A DNA stretch of 64,000 nt from positions 209,441-273,440 of the forward strand of contig NZ_VTQH01000001.1 in NCBI RefSeq assembly GCF_008763945.1. Reading direction: 5' to 3'. Source of the DNA: Microbacterium testaceum StLB037 (GTDB lineage Bacteria > Actinomycetota > Actinomycetes > Actinomycetales > Microbacteriaceae). Both the position numbers and the translations under genes were made by a program. Below are positions 17,234-26,416 of the stretch, one piece after another (within the stretch, counting starts at the first letter, position 1; every line of letters begins with the position of its first letter). The notes beneath the pieces are model-generated. The model made no database searches. It was not told the DNA's origin and saw nothing but the letters and a program-made list of their open reading frames with translations.

Positions 17234-17923
17234 ATGACCGACGCGACGACCGCCGCCGGCCGCGAGCGGCCGCAGACCCGGCGGCGGAAGAACCTCAGCG
17301 ACAAGCAGCTGGCGATCCTCGAGGTGATCCAGCGGTCGATCGCGCGGCACGGGTATCCGCCGAGCATGCGCGAGATCGGCGACGCGGTCGGACTCAAGTC
17401 GCTCTCGAGCGTCACCCACCAGCTCAACCAGCTCGAGCTCAGCGGCTACCTGCGCCGCGACCCCGGCAAGACGCGCGCGATGGAGGTGCTCATCGACCTG
17501 CCCGGCGCCGCCGCCGAGAACCCCGCCGATGCCGCCCCCGCCCTGGGCGATGCCGCCCTCGTCCCCCTCGTCGGTCGCATCGCCGCGGGTGTGCCGATCA
17601 CCGCCGATCAGCAGGTCGAGGAGATCTTCCCCCTCCCGCGTCAGCTGGTCGGCAAGGGCGAGCTGTTCATGCTCAAGGTCTCGGGCGACTCGATGATCGA
17701 CGCGGCCATCTGCGACGGCGACTGGGTCGTCATCCGCTCTCAGGCCACGGCGGAGAACGGAGAGATCGTCGCCGCCATGCTCGACGGAGAGGCGACCGTC
17801 AAGACATTCCGTCGGCGCGACGGCCACACCTGGCTGCTCCCCCGCAACAGCGCGTTCGAACCGATCCTCGGCGACGAAGCCACGGTCCTCGGTCGTGTCG
17901 TCGCGGTGCTGCGCACCGTCTGA
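17234..17923 (+). CDS. lexA: SOS repressor LexA
   Basis: The 229-residue repressor has an N-terminal winged helix (about 20-85, with [23 protein letters not shown] as DNA-reading region), the self-cleavage site Ala-Gly in RIAAGVPI (118-119), the nucleophile Ser in GDSMID (S153) and the general base Lys in ATVK (K190). It represses DNA damage genes until RecA filaments trigger its cleavage. ATG 17234 has a GAGGGGAG site. A much longer frame runs in from upstream but is the antisense of hisC. A 13-bp terminator follows the stop. Confidence 0.97.
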   Translation: MTDATTAAGRERPQTRRRKNLSDKQLAILEVIQRSIARHGYPPSMREIGDAVGLKSLSSVTHQLNQLELSGYLRRDPGKTRAMEVLIDLPGAAAENPADAAPALGDAALVPLVGRIAAGVPITADQQVEEIFPLPRQLVGKGELFMLKVSGDSMIDAAICDGDWVVIRSQATAENGEIVAAMLDGEATVKTFRRRDGHTWLLPRNSAFEPILGDEATVLGRVVAVLRTV

Positions 17924-17935
17924 TCCCGACCCCTC

Positions 17936-17971
17936 GAGGCCGGATGCCGCCGACGGGTGGCATCCGGCCTC
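17936..17971 (+). terminator. lexA terminator with inverted GGATGCC pair
   Basis: A perfect 13-bp stem (17936-17948 with 17959-17971, 10-nt loop) begins 13 bp after the lexA stop. Each arm contains GGATGCC or its complement, the over-represented word described in the findings. Confidence 0.85.
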
Positions 17972-18004
17972 TCCCCTGCCCGGGCGGATGTCGGAGGCCC
18001 TGCC

Positions 18005-18010
18005 TAGGCT
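18005..18010 (+). promoter_or_regulatory. Probable -10 element of the S9 peptidase gene
   Basis: TAGGCT is 6 nt before ATG 18017, and no Shine-Dalgarno sequence is seen, so the mRNA is probably leaderless. Confidence 0.55.
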
Positions 18011-18016
18011 GGTGTC

Positions 18017-19903
18017 ATGGCTGACACCCTCCCCTACGGTTCCTGGCCCTCGCCCATCACACCCGAGTCCGTCGCGCAGGCGTCACCACGCGTCGACGGG
18101 GCTCGACTCGTGGGCGACGAGGTCTGGTGGGGCGAGTCCGTTCCGCACGAGGCGGGTCGCGTCGCCGTCAGGCGCCGTCTGATCGACGGATCGGTCGAAA
18201 CGGTGCTCCCCGCTCCCGCCAACGCCCGCTCCTCCGTGCACGAATACGGCGGCGGCGCCTGGACGGCGTCCGACGACGGCGAGCTGTACTACGTCGAGAA
18301 GACCGACCAGCGCGTGTACGCCCTCCGCCCGGGCGGGACGGCGCGGCCCCTCACCCCCGCCGACGAGGCCGTCCGCCACGGTGGTCTGCGCTGGGAGCAC
18401 GGCGTCCTCCTCGCCGTCCGCGAGACCCACGGCGCGTCTCGCGTCCCGCTGCGCGCGATCGTGAAGATCCCTCTCGAGGGCACCGTCGAGGTGCTGGCCG
18501 AGGGCAGCGACTTCCTCGCCCAGCCCGCCCTCTCCCCCGATGGCCGCAGCCTGGCCTGGGTCGCCTGGAACCACCCCGACATGCCGTGGGACGCCACCGT
18601 CCTGCGCGTGGCCGACCTCGAGACGGGGTCCGTCCGCGACATCGCCGGGGGCGAGCGCCGCGCACCGCTGCAGCCCGTCTGGATCGCCGACGACGAGCTG
18701 CTCTACGCCGACGACCCCGACGGTCGGTGGAACCTGTTCCGTCGCCTCCTCGACGCGGACGCCCAGGCCCTCGCCCCCGCCGACGCCGACACGGGCGGCG
18801 GTCTGTGGGTGCTCGGTACACGGTGGTTCGGGGCCGCCGACGACGGCCGCGTCATCGCGGTCCGCACGAACGGTGCCGACGAGATCGTCGAGATCGCGCC
18901 CAGCGGCGTGCGTCCGGTCGACGTCCCCGTGGTCGCGGGCGCCGCGATCGACGACGTTCGAGGCCCGCGCGTGCTCGTGTCCGGGTCCGACGCGGGCGGA
19001 CGCTCGGGCCTGTGGCTCGTCGACCTCGATTCCGGCGCGGTCGAACTCGTCACCGGGGGCGCCGGCTCGTGGGGAGACGAATGGATGCCGACGGCCCACG
19101 CCCTGTCGACCGAGGGCCCGCACGGCCCGGTGCACGCTTTCGCCTACGCCCCGACCAACCCCGACGTCGAACCGCGCGCCGGCGAGCGCCCGCCCTACGT
19201 GGTCCTGGTCCACGGTGGGCCCACCTCGCACGTCGGCCCCGCCCCCTCCGCCAAGACGGCGTTCTTCACCAGCCGCGGTATCGGGGTCCTCGACGTCAAC
19301 TACGGCGGTTCCACGGGGTACGGACGCGACTACCGCGACCGGTTGAAGGGACAGTGGGGAGTGGTCGACGTCGACGACGTCGCCGCCGCGGCATCCGCCC
19401 TCGCCGAAGCCGGACTCGCCGATTCCGAGCGCCTCGCCATCGCGGGCGGATCGGCCGGCGGCTGGACGGTGCTGGCGGCCGTCACCCGCACCGACGTGTT
19501 CTCGGCCGGAATCTCGCGCTACGGGGTCGGCGACGCCCGGGCTCTGGCGGAGGACACCCACGACTTCGAAGCCCGCTACCTCGACGGGCTCATCGGCCCC
19601 CTGCCCGAGGCGGAAGAGACGTACGTCGAGCGTTCGCCGCTCGGGCGCCCGGAGCTCTTCCGCGTCCCCCTGCTCATCCTGCAGGGCTCGGAGGACCGCG
19701 TCGTCCCGCCGTCGCAAGCCCAGGCGATCCGCGACGCCCTGGCCGCTCACGGCGTGCCCCACGCGTACGTCCTGTACGAGGGCGAGGGGCACGGGTTTCG
19801 CCGGTCCGAGACGGTCATCGACTCCCTCGAACGCGAGCTCGGCTTCCTCGGCGCGGTCTTCGGCTTCGAGACTCCGGGGATCCCCGCGCTCGAGCTCGAC
19901 TGA
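18017..19903 (+). CDS. S9 family prolyl oligopeptidase-type peptidase
   Basis: The 628-residue protein has an N-terminal beta-propeller region (about 1-360, with repeated blades such as LSPDGRSLAWV and PVWIADDELLYADD) and a C-terminal alpha/beta hydrolase. The hydrolase shows the oxyanion motif VLVHGGPTS, the nucleophile in GGSAGG (S479 by count), an Asp in GSEDRVVP (near 558) and a His in GEGHGFRR (near 591). This is the acylaminoacyl-peptidase/dipeptidyl-peptidase group, cytoplasmic since no signal peptide is seen. It would trim short peptides. It converges with hflX across a strong hairpin. Confidence 0.92.
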   Translation: MADTLPYGSWPSPITPESVAQASPRVDGARLVGDEVWWGESVPHEAGRVAVRRRLIDGSVETVLPAPANARSSVHEYGGGAWTASDDGELYYVEKTDQRVYALRPGGTARPLTPADEAVRHGGLRWEHGVLLAVRETHGASRVPLRAIVKIPLEGTVEVLAEGSDFLAQPALSPDGRSLAWVAWNHPDMPWDATVLRVADLETGSVRDIAGGERRAPLQPVWIADDELLYADDPDGRWNLFRRLLDADAQALAPADADTGGGLWVLGTRWFGAADDGRVIAVRTNGADEIVEIAPSGVRPVDVPVVAGAAIDDVRGPRVLVSGSDAGGRSGLWLVDLDSGAVELVTGGAGSWGDEWMPTAHALSTEGPHGPVHAFAYAPTNPDVEPRAGERPPYVVLVHGGPTSHVGPAPSAKTAFFTSRGIGVLDVNYGGSTGYGRDYRDRLKGQWGVVDVDDVAAAASALAEAGLADSERLAIAGGSAGGWTVLAAVTRTDVFSAGISRYGVGDARALAEDTHDFEARYLDGLIGPLPEAEETYVERSPLGRPELFRVPLLILQGSEDRVVPPSQAQAIRDALAAHGVPHAYVLYEGEGHGFRRSETVIDSLERELGFLGAVFGFETPGIPALELD

Positions 19904-19958
19904 GCACACGCCGTCCGCCGATCCGACCGCCGCAAGGCATGTCGACCCCCTCGAAACG

Positions 19959-19996
19959 ACGACGGGTCCCCTCACCGAAGCGAGGGGGCCCGTCGT
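19959..19996. terminator. Bidirectional terminator between S9 peptidase gene and hflX
   Basis: A 15-bp stem (19959-19973 with 19982-19996, one G-T type mismatch, 8-nt loop) sits midway between the two convergent stops. Confidence 0.8.
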
Positions 19997-20007
19997 ACGG
20001 GGGTCGG

Positions 20008-21525
20008 TCAAGCCGAGAAGGCCTCGAGCTCCGCCGCGAGACGCGCACCCACGTGCGCGTGCAGGAAGGTTCCGCTCTCGCGGTGCTCCTGGGCCACGAT
20101 GAGACCGCTCTCGTGCACGGCCGAGACGAGGTCGCCGCGGTCGTACGGCACGACCGCCTGCACCTCGACCGCCGGCAGCGGAAGGGCGTCCTCGATCGCC
20201 GCGCGCAGCTCGTCGATCCCCTCGCCCGTCCGCGACGAGACGAACTTCGCGTTCGGCGCGAGGCCCCGCAGAACGAGGCGATCGTCTTCGCCGACGAGAT
20301 CGGCCTTATTGAAGACGACGATCTCCTGACCGAAGTTCGCATCGACGTCGCCCATCACGTCGCGCACCGTCATCAGCTGCGCGGCCGGGTCGGGGTGCGA
20401 CGCGTCGACGACGTGCAGGATGACGTCGGCATCGCCGACCTCCTCGAGCGTGGAGCGGAACGCCTCCACCAGCTGGTGCGGGAGGTTTCGCACGAACCCG
20501 ACCGTGTCGGTCAGCGTGTAGACGCGGCCGTCACTGGTCTCGGAGCGGCGGACCGTGGCATCCAGGGTCGCGAACAACGCGTTCTCGACGAGCACACCGG
20601 CGCTCGTGAGGCGGTTGAGCAGACTCGACTTACCGGCGTTGGTGTATCCGGCGATGGCCACCGAGGGGATCGTGTGCCGCTTGCGCTCGGCGCGCTTCGC
20701 CTCGCGAGCGGGAGCGAAGTCGCGCAGCTGCTTGCGCAGCAACGCCATCTTCGTGCGGATGCGGCGGCGGTCGAGCTCGATCTTCGTCTCACCCGGTCCG
20801 CGCGAGCCCATACCCGCGCCGCCCGCGCCGACCTGTCCACCGGCCTGGCGCGACATCGAGTCACCCCATCCGCGTAGGCGCGGGAGGAGGTACTCGAGCT
20901 GGGCGAGCTCGACCTGCGCCTTGCCCTCGCGGCTCTTGGCGTGCTGGCTGAAGATGTCGAGGATCACCGTGGTCCGGTCGATCACCTTGACCTTGACGAC
21001 ATCTTCGAGGGCGCGCCGCTGGCTGGGAGCCAGCTCGGTGTCGGCGATCACGGTGTCGGCGCCGACGGCGGCGACGATGTCGCGCAGCTCCGCCGCCTTG
21101 CCCCGACCGACGTAGGTCGCGGGGTCGGGGTGGGGCCGCCGCTGCAGCACGCCGTCGAGGACGACGGCACCGGCCGTCTCGGCCAGGGCCGACAGCTCGC
21201 GCAGGGAGTTCTCGGCATCCACCTGTTCTCCCTGCGGGTGCACGCCGACGAGAACGACGTTCTCGAGGCGCAACTGGCGGTACTCGACCTCGGTGACGTC
21301 CTCGAGCTCGGTCGAGAGCCCGGCGACGCGGCGCAGCGCCGCGCGTTCCTCACGGTCCCACTGATCGCCGTCGGCGTCGCCGCCGTACGCCGTCGTGGCG
21401 TCCTGAAGAGCCTGGGCAGCACCGAAGACCCGGACCCCGCGGTGCGCTTCGGCGCGCGAGAGCACGCGGTCCACCGGATCCACCGGAGACGCGTCGGTGC
21501 TCGGGGGTGTGGTCTGTTCGGTCAT
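20008..21525 (-). CDS. hflX: Ribosome-associated GTPase HflX
   Basis: The 505-residue protein has the HflX nucleotide-binding N-terminal domain (AGAVVLDGVLQRRPHPDPATYVGRGK spans the GTP-independent core), the glycine-rich linker GGQVGAGGAGMGSRGPGE with conserved EIDRRR-like LDRRRI, then a G domain with G1 GYTNAGKSS, G3 DTVGF and G4 FNKAD. HflX splits stalled or hibernating 70S ribosomes. An N-terminal extension of about 70 residues precedes the usual core. The start has an AAAGGAA site. Order miaB-miaA-dapF-hflX-lexA is conserved in actinobacteria. Confidence 0.95.
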   Translation of the reverse strand: MTEQTTPPSTDASPVDPVDRVLSRAEAHRGVRVFGAAQALQDATTAYGGDADGDQWDREERAALRRVAGLSTELEDVTEVEYRQLRLENVVLVGVHPQGEQVDAENSLRELSALAETAGAVVLDGVLQRRPHPDPATYVGRGKAAELRDIVAAVGADTVIADTELAPSQRRALEDVVKVKVIDRTTVILDIFSQHAKSREGKAQVELAQLEYLLPRLRGWGDSMSRQAGGQVGAGGAGMGSRGPGETKIELDRRRIRTKMALLRKQLRDFAPAREAKRAERKRHTIPSVAIAGYTNAGKSSLLNRLTSAGVLVENALFATLDATVRRSETSDGRVYTLTDTVGFVRNLPHQLVEAFRSTLEEVGDADVILHVVDASHPDPAAQLMTVRDVMGDVDANFGQEIVVFNKADLVGEDDRLVLRGLAPNAKFVSSRTGEGIDELRAAIEDALPLPAVEVQAVVPYDRGDLVSAVHESGLIVAQEHRESGTFLHAHVGARLAAELEAFSA

Positions 21526-21599
21526 GGGTTCCTTTCGTCCGCGGTGTTCCCGCGTGTTCTGGCACTTTATCCGTCCCGACGCCGGAGGGGCCGGTCCGA

Positions 21600-21605
21600 T
21601 ATCCT
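21600..21605 (+). promoter_or_regulatory. Probable -10 element of the RsmC-like gene
   Basis: TATCCT is 6 nt before ATG 21612, consistent with a leaderless mRNA and with rejecting the longer frame upstream. Confidence 0.55.
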
Positions 21606-21611
21606 GGCGTG

Positions 21612-22256
21612 ATGGGGAGCGAGCACTACTTCAGCGCGTCGCCGTCGAGTCCCGAGCAGCTCCGCCGCCTTCGCGTGACGCTGGCCGGTCGTGAACTCGA
21701 GGTGGTCACGGCGGGCGGCGTCTTCAGTCCCGACCACGTGGATGCCGGTACCTCGGTGCTTCTCGCGAACACCCCGCCCCCTCCCGCCGGTGGGCACTTC
21801 CTCGACCTGGGGTGCGGGTGGGGTCCGATCTCGCTGTCGCTGGCGCTCGCCTCACCGCACGCGACCATCTGGGCGGTCGACGTCAACGAGCGTGCTCTCG
21901 ATCTCGTGAGGCGGAACGCGGAGTCCCTCGGCCTCACCAACATCAACGCCGTGCGCCCCGAGGATGTTCCCGACGACGTCTCGTTCCGCACGATCCGATC
22001 GAACCCGCCCATCCGGGTAGGCAAGTCCGAACTGCACAACATGCTGCAGCACTGGATCCCCCGCCTGTCCGAGCGCAGCGACGGCTGGTTCGTCGTGCAG
22101 CGCAACCTCGGTTCCGACTCCCTGCAGCGCTGGCTCGCCGCGACCTTCACCGACGGCTACGGTGTGCAGCGGGCCGCCACGGGTCGCGGGTTCCGCGTGC
22201 TACGGGTGCGCAAGCACGGCTCTCCCCCGAGCGAATTCATCGACGTCGTCGCCTGA
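21612..22256 (+). CDS. Class I SAM methyltransferase, RsmC-like
   Basis: The 214-residue methyltransferase has AdoMet motif I DLGCGWGP, an acidic strand end VDVNERALDL and the catalytic-type motif SNPPIR. The NPP[IF]R signature with this size matches the single-domain RsmC group, which methylates N2 of a guanine in 16S rRNA; the exact target in actinobacteria is inferred. ATG 21612 is fixed by the promoter hexamer. The gene is divergent from hflX and converges with dapF. Confidence 0.85.
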   Translation: MGSEHYFSASPSSPEQLRRLRVTLAGRELEVVTAGGVFSPDHVDAGTSVLLANTPPPPAGGHFLDLGCGWGPISLSLALASPHATIWAVDVNERALDLVRRNAESLGLTNINAVRPEDVPDDVSFRTIRSNPPIRVGKSELHNMLQHWIPRLSERSDGWFVVQRNLGSDSLQRWLAATFTDGYGVQRAATGRGFRVLRVRKHGSPPSEFIDVVA

Positions 22257-22351
22257 TCGGCGCGCGTGCGGGCTCGTACGAGACCCCCGACCGGATGCCG
22301 AGACCACACGCCGCGGACGTGGTCACCCGATCCGAGCGGCCGGTTCCCCGT

Positions 22352-22390
22352 GACTTCGCGCGGATCGTGCGACCTCGGGGAAGCGAAGTC
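22352..22390. terminator. Hairpin between RsmC-like gene and dapF
   Basis: GACTTCGC (22352-22359) pairs with GCGAAGTC (22383-22390). The 148-bp gap between these convergent genes holds no reading frame of interest; this stem is its only clear structure. Confidence 0.45.
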
Positions 22391-22404
22391 GCGTGGCCGA
22401 AGCC

Positions 22405-23259
22405 TCAGGCGAGTGCGACCTCACCCGTGAACACCAGCGACGCCGGGCCCGACAGGTAGACCCGACCGTCGGCGACGCGCACGCCCAGCGTTCCGCCGGG
22501 GGTGTCGACGACCCACGAGTCGGGGGCAGCGGGTCCGGCCCAGTGGCGCACCGCCAGCGCCGCGGCCGCGACGCCCGTACCGCAGCTGAGCGTCTCGCCC
22601 ACTCCGCGCTCGAAGACGCGCAGGCGGATCGCGCCGACCCCGTCGCGCACGAGCGGGTCGGCCGGCACGACGAACTCGACGTTCGCCCCGTGCCGTGGCG
22701 CGGGCTCCAGCACCGGTTGGTATGCCAGGTCGAGGCCTTCGAGTTCGCCATCCGACGACAGGGCGACCACGACGTGCGGGTTGCCCACATCGATCCCGAC
22801 GCCCGGGCGAGCAACCGGCAGCCCCTTCGCGCGCACGAGCGTCTCGGCGCCCTCGATCGCGAATTCCCCCAGGTCGACCTCGAAGCCGCGGTCACTGCGC
22901 GTCAGCGTCTTCACCCCTGCGCGGGTGCCGATGCGCAGGCCGCCGTCGAGTGAGGCGAGACCGGTGTCGCTGAGGTACCGGGCGAACACGCGCGTGCCGT
23001 TGCCGCACATCTCGGCCTTCGACCCGTCGGCGTTGCGGTAGTCCATGAACCACTCGGCACCGGATGCCGCGGCCCCGGCCCCCTCAGCCAGGGCGGCGGA
23101 CCGGACGACACGCAGCAGCCCGTCCGCGCCGATGCCGAAGTGCCGGTCGCACAGCACGGCGATCTGCTCGTCGGAGAGGTCGAGCTCCCCGTCGGGATCG
23201 GCCACCACCACGAAGTCGTTGCCGGTGCCGTGGCCCTTGGTGAACGCGAGAGTCGCCAT
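22405..23259 (-). CDS. dapF: Diaminopimelate epimerase
   Basis: The 284-residue enzyme begins [16 protein letters not shown], has the two active-site cysteines in AEMCGNGTR (C85) and ETLSCGTGV (C226), and the conserved GNPHVVV stretch. It interconverts LL- and meso-diaminopimelate, the last steps to lysine and to the peptidoglycan crosslinker. Family length is normal. TAGACT 6 nt before ATG 23259 suggests a leaderless mRNA, with dapF transcribed separately from miaA. Confidence 0.97.
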   Translation of the reverse strand: MATLAFTKGHGTGNDFVVVADPDGELDLSDEQIAVLCDRHFGIGADGLLRVVRSAALAEGAGAAASGAEWFMDYRNADGSKAEMCGNGTRVFARYLSDTGLASLDGGLRIGTRAGVKTLTRSDRGFEVDLGEFAIEGAETLVRAKGLPVARPGVGIDVGNPHVVVALSSDGELEGLDLAYQPVLEPAPRHGANVEFVVPADPLVRDGVGAIRLRVFERGVGETLSCGTGVAAAALAVRHWAGPAAPDSWVVDTPGGTLGVRVADGRVYLSGPASLVFTGEVALA

Positions 23260-23265
23260 GCGCCC

Positions 23266-23271
23266 AGTCTA
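23266..23271 (-). promoter_or_regulatory. Probable -10 element of dapF
   Basis: TAGACT on the minus strand, 6 nt before the dapF ATG. It overlaps the gap after the GNAT gene. Confidence 0.55.
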
Positions 23272-23282
23272 CGGAGCGGTCG

Positions 23283-23747
23283 TCATCCGCTCGTCGCTCG
23301 GGCCGGCGGCGGCGGACCGCCGGGACCGTCGACGACGAGCCGCTTCCCGGTCGCCCACGTGTCGAAGGGCTCGTACCCGAGCGCGTCGTAGAAGCCGCGC
23401 GCACCGGTGTTGTCGGGCCGCACCATGAGCTGCACCTTGGGGCACCCCATGGCCTCGAGCAGGCGCTCCGCCTCGGCGACGAGGCGGCCCCCGATGCCCT
23501 GACCGCGGTGCGAGGCCGCGGCGGCGAGGTAGTAGAGCCAACCGCGGTGGCCGTCGTACCCGGCCATCACGCTGCCCACCACCCGACCGCCATCGACGGC
23601 CACGAGGAACAGCTCCGGCTGCACACTGAGCTTGCGGCGGATGTCGGCCCGCGGGTCGTTCCACGGCCGGGTGAGGCCGGCCTCTTCCCAGAGGGCGACC
23701 ACGGCGTCCTCGTCGGACGGGGCGAATGCCCGGATGTCGATCGTCAC
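23283..23747 (-). CDS. GNAT family acetyltransferase (YpeA-like)
   Basis: The 154-residue protein has the GNAT acetyl-CoA loop [11 protein letters not shown] (about 79-89), the alpha4 motif [15 protein letters not shown] and an N-terminal [12 protein letters not shown] segment typical of the YpeA-type group. Substrate is unknown. GTG 23747 overlaps the miaA stop by four bases, so it is translated with miaA as the third gene of miaB-miaA-GNAT. The last 15 residues are Gly/Pro-rich. Confidence 0.85.
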   Translation of the reverse strand: MTIDIRAFAPSDEDAVVALWEEAGLTRPWNDPRADIRRKLSVQPELFLVAVDGGRVVGSVMAGYDGHRGWLYYLAAAASHRGQGIGGRLVAEAERLLEAMGCPKVQLMVRPDNTGARGFYDALGYEPFDTWATGKRLVVDGPGGPPPPARATSG

Positions 23748-24673
23748 GAGACCTCCCCCGTTCGGGTTGCCAGGGTGCCGGCATCCACTGTCCGCGCATC
23801 CACCCACCGGGCCCCGGCATACCGCCGGAACCACGACACCTGCCGACGCGCGTACCGCCGCGTGAGCGCCTGCGTCTCGGCGATGGCTTCGTCGCGGGTC
23901 AGCTCGCCGCGCAGCTGCCCGAGGGCCTGCGCGTAGCCGATCGCCCGCCCGGCGGTCACCCCGCGTTCGAGGCCCTCCGCACGCAACGCCTCGACCTCGT
24001 CGAGGAGTCCCTCCGCCCACATGCGCTCCACGCGCGCGTCCAGCAGCGGAACGAGCTCTTCGCGCGCGATCGCGGTGGCGAGGATCGTCGTGTCCGGATG
24101 CCAGAACACCGGCGCCTCGGGAAGAGCACCCCCGTGGGTCTCGACGCCCTGCGCCAGCACTTCGAGGGCGCGCACGATGCGGCGCCCGTTCCGCGGGTCG
24201 ATGCGCTGCGCAGCGGTGGGATCGGCCTCGCGCAGCCGCGCGAAGAGCACGCCCGCGCCGTGCGCCTCGAGCTCGGCCTCGAGCTCCGCGCGCAGCCTCT
24301 CATCGCGCGGGGGGAAGCGGAAGTCCCACAGCACGCTCGAGACGTACAACCCCGAGCCGCCGACGAGGATCGTATCCGCGCCCCGGCCGTGGATCTCGTG
24401 GATCGCCGTGCGGGCGGCATCCTGATACCAGGCCACCGCGGCCTCGTCGGTCACCGCGAGGGCATCGAAAAGATGGTGCGGGATGCCACGACGCTGCGCC
24501 GCGGGGAGCTTGGCGGTGCCGATGTCCATGCCGCGGTAGAGCTGCATCGCGTCGGCGTTGACGATCTCGGCCGGGCGTCCGCGCTGCGCGAGAGCTTCGG
24601 CGAGGTCGAGCGAGAGCCCGGTCTTCCCCGTTCCCGTCGCGCCGACGACGGCCCAGAGGACCGGCGCGGTCAC
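23744..24673 (-). CDS. miaA: tRNA dimethylallyltransferase
   Basis: The 309-residue enzyme has the P-loop [15 protein letters not shown] (about 11-25), [17 protein letters not shown], and the [12 protein letters not shown] motif. It adds a dimethylallyl group to A37 of tRNAs reading U-initial codons; MiaB then methylthiolates the same base. GTG 24673 overlaps the miaB stop. The longer frame upstream is miaB in another frame. Confidence 0.97.
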   Translation of the reverse strand: MTAPVLWAVVGATGTGKTGLSLDLAEALAQRGRPAEIVNADAMQLYRGMDIGTAKLPAAQRRGIPHHLFDALAVTDEAAVAWYQDAARTAIHEIHGRGADTILVGGSGLYVSSVLWDFRFPPRDERLRAELEAELEAHGAGVLFARLREADPTAAQRIDPRNGRRIVRALEVLAQGVETHGGALPEAPVFWHPDTTILATAIAREELVPLLDARVERMWAEGLLDEVEALRAEGLERGVTAGRAIGYAQALGQLRGELTRDEAIAETQALTRRYARRQVSWFRRYAGARWVDARTVDAGTLATRTGEVS

Positions 24674-26217
24674 ACGCCGACGCGGAGGGTGGGAAGGCCC
24701 AGCGACACCGCGCGCGGTGCGCCGCTCTCGCCCGCGGGCGCGGGGACTCCGCACGACTCCGCCTGCGAGCGGTCCCAGGCGTCGCCGGCCCGCGTGCGGC
24801 GGATGCGCAGCGGTGCGCCGTCGGGAGCATCGGCGAGCAGGTGGAAGGGCGCCGCATGGGTCACCGTCACCGAGACGACGTCGCCAGGGCGCGGCACGGG
24901 CGAACCCGCGGGCAGCTCGAAGTGCACGAGGCGGTTGTCTTCGGCGCGGCCGGTGAGGCGGTGGGTCTCTGCGTCCTTCTTGCCCTCGCCCGTCGACACG
25001 AGCACCTCGAGCGTGCGGCCGAGCTGCTTCTGGTTCTCCTCGGCGGCGATGCGGTCCTGCAGCGCGATGAGACGCTCGTAGCGCTCCTGCACGACGGCCT
25101 TGGGCACCTGGTCGGCCATGGTGGCGGCAGGAGTGCCTTCGCGGATGGAGTACTGAAAGGTGAAGGCGCTCGAGAAGCGCGCGGCCTCGACGACGCGCAG
25201 CGTCTCTTGGAAGTCCTCCTCGGTCTCGCCGGGGAAGCCGACGATGATGTCGGTCGTGATCGCGGCGTTCGGAATGCGCTCGCGCACGCGGTCCAGGATG
25301 CCGAGGAATCTCTCGCTGCGGTACGAGCGGCGCATCGCCTTGAGGATGCGGTCCGACCCCGACTGCAGGGGCATGTGCAGCTGCGGCATGACGGCGGGCG
25401 TCTCGGCCATCGCGGCGATCACGTCGTCGGTGAAGGCCGCCGGGTGCGGGCTCGTGAAGCGGATGCGCTCCAGCCCCTCGATCTCGCCCGCGGCGCGCAG
25501 CAGCTTGCCGAACGCCAGGCGGTCGCCGAACTCGACGCCGTAGGAGTTGACGTTCTGCCCCAGCAGCGTGACCTCGATGGCCCCGTCGTCGACGAGCAGG
25601 CGGATCTCGTTCAGGATGTCGCCGGGGCGGCGGTCCTTCTCTTTGCCGCGCAGGCTCGGCACGATGCAGAACGTGCAGGTGTTGTTGCAGCCGACCGAGA
25701 TCGACACCCACCCACTGTGGACCGAGTCGCGCTTGGTCGGGAGGGTGGACGGGAAGATCTCGAGCGACTCGAGGATCTCGAGCTCGGCTTCGCCGTTGTG
25801 ACGCGCGCGCTCGAGCATTCCGGGCAGCGACCCCATGTTGTGGGTGCCGAAGACGACGTCGACCCACGGCGCCTTCTGCTGCACCGCATCCTTGTCCATC
25901 TGGGCGAGGCATCCACCCACGGCGATCTGCATCCCCGCGTGCGCGTCCTTACGCGACTTCAGGTGTCCGAGCGTCCCGTAGAGCTTGCCCGCGGCGTTGT
26001 CACGCACCGCACACGTGTTGATCACCACGACATCCGCCTCGGTGCCGGCATCCGCCCGGACGTAACCGGCGCTCTCGAGCGAGCCGGACAGCCGTTCCGA
26101 ATCGTGCACATTCATCTGGCACCCGAAGGTACGCACTTCGTACGTCCGGGGCCCGTCGAGACCGTGGGCGGCGGCGGACGGGGCGATCAGCGTCGGGGTC
26201 GAAACGGGGGTGGTCAT
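24670..26217 (-). CDS. miaB: tRNA-2-methylthio-N6-dimethylallyladenosine synthase
   Basis: The 515-residue radical SAM methylthiotransferase carries one Fe-S cluster on C33, C69 and C103 (FGCQMN, NTCAVRD, GGCLAQ) and the radical SAM cluster on C177, C181 and C184 (CNNTCTFC). A C-terminal TRAM domain follows ([12 protein letters not shown] ... HFELPAG). It sulfurates and methylates i6A37. ATG 26217 was chosen over an upstream frame start because TAGACT lies 10 nt before it. The C-terminal 45 residues beyond TRAM are not typical of the family. Confidence 0.97.
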   Translation of the reverse strand: MTTPVSTPTLIAPSAAAHGLDGPRTYEVRTFGCQMNVHDSERLSGSLESAGYVRADAGTEADVVVINTCAVRDNAAGKLYGTLGHLKSRKDAHAGMQIAVGGCLAQMDKDAVQQKAPWVDVVFGTHNMGSLPGMLERARHNGEAELEILESLEIFPSTLPTKRDSVHSGWVSISVGCNNTCTFCIVPSLRGKEKDRRPGDILNEIRLLVDDGAIEVTLLGQNVNSYGVEFGDRLAFGKLLRAAGEIEGLERIRFTSPHPAAFTDDVIAAMAETPAVMPQLHMPLQSGSDRILKAMRRSYRSERFLGILDRVRERIPNAAITTDIIVGFPGETEEDFQETLRVVEAARFSSAFTFQYSIREGTPAATMADQVPKAVVQERYERLIALQDRIAAEENQKQLGRTLEVLVSTGEGKKDAETHRLTGRAEDNRLVHFELPAGSPVPRPGDVVSVTVTHAAPFHLLADAPDGAPLRIRRTRAGDAWDRSQAESCGVPAPAGESGAPRAVSLGLPTLRVGV

Positions 26218-26227
26218 GATGTGTGTC

Positions 26228-26233
26228 AGTCTA
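26228..26233 (-). promoter_or_regulatory. Probable -10 element of miaB-miaA-GNAT
   Basis: TAGACT on the minus strand, 10 nt before the miaB ATG. Confidence 0.45.
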
Positions 26234-26356
26234 AACGCCGCGGTTGTGCGCCCCGGGTGATCGTGTGCCGTCCTCATTCCCACAGTGCGGGCAGCTTTTG
26301 ACGCTTAGCGGGTCGAAGGGTGCGCGATCTGGACGAGTCGATGCGTCCCCTGTCGG

Positions 26357-26362
26357 TATCTT
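26357..26362 (+). promoter_or_regulatory. Possible -10 element of the LuxR regulator
   Basis: TATCTT lies in the 199-bp gap before the regulator and inside a short inverted repeat (GTCCCC ... GGGGAC), which might be an operator. The gap otherwise shows no coding potential. Confidence 0.35.
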
Positions 26363-26416
26363 GGGGACACGTCATCGTCCGCGAGGTCTGCGGACGGTCT
26401 CCGGGGGGAGAAGTTC

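Noticed and set aside
18083..20011. 642-codon minus-strand open frame opposite the S9 peptidase
   Set aside because: The peptidase frame has the catalytic triad and propeller; the opposite frame is a shadow.
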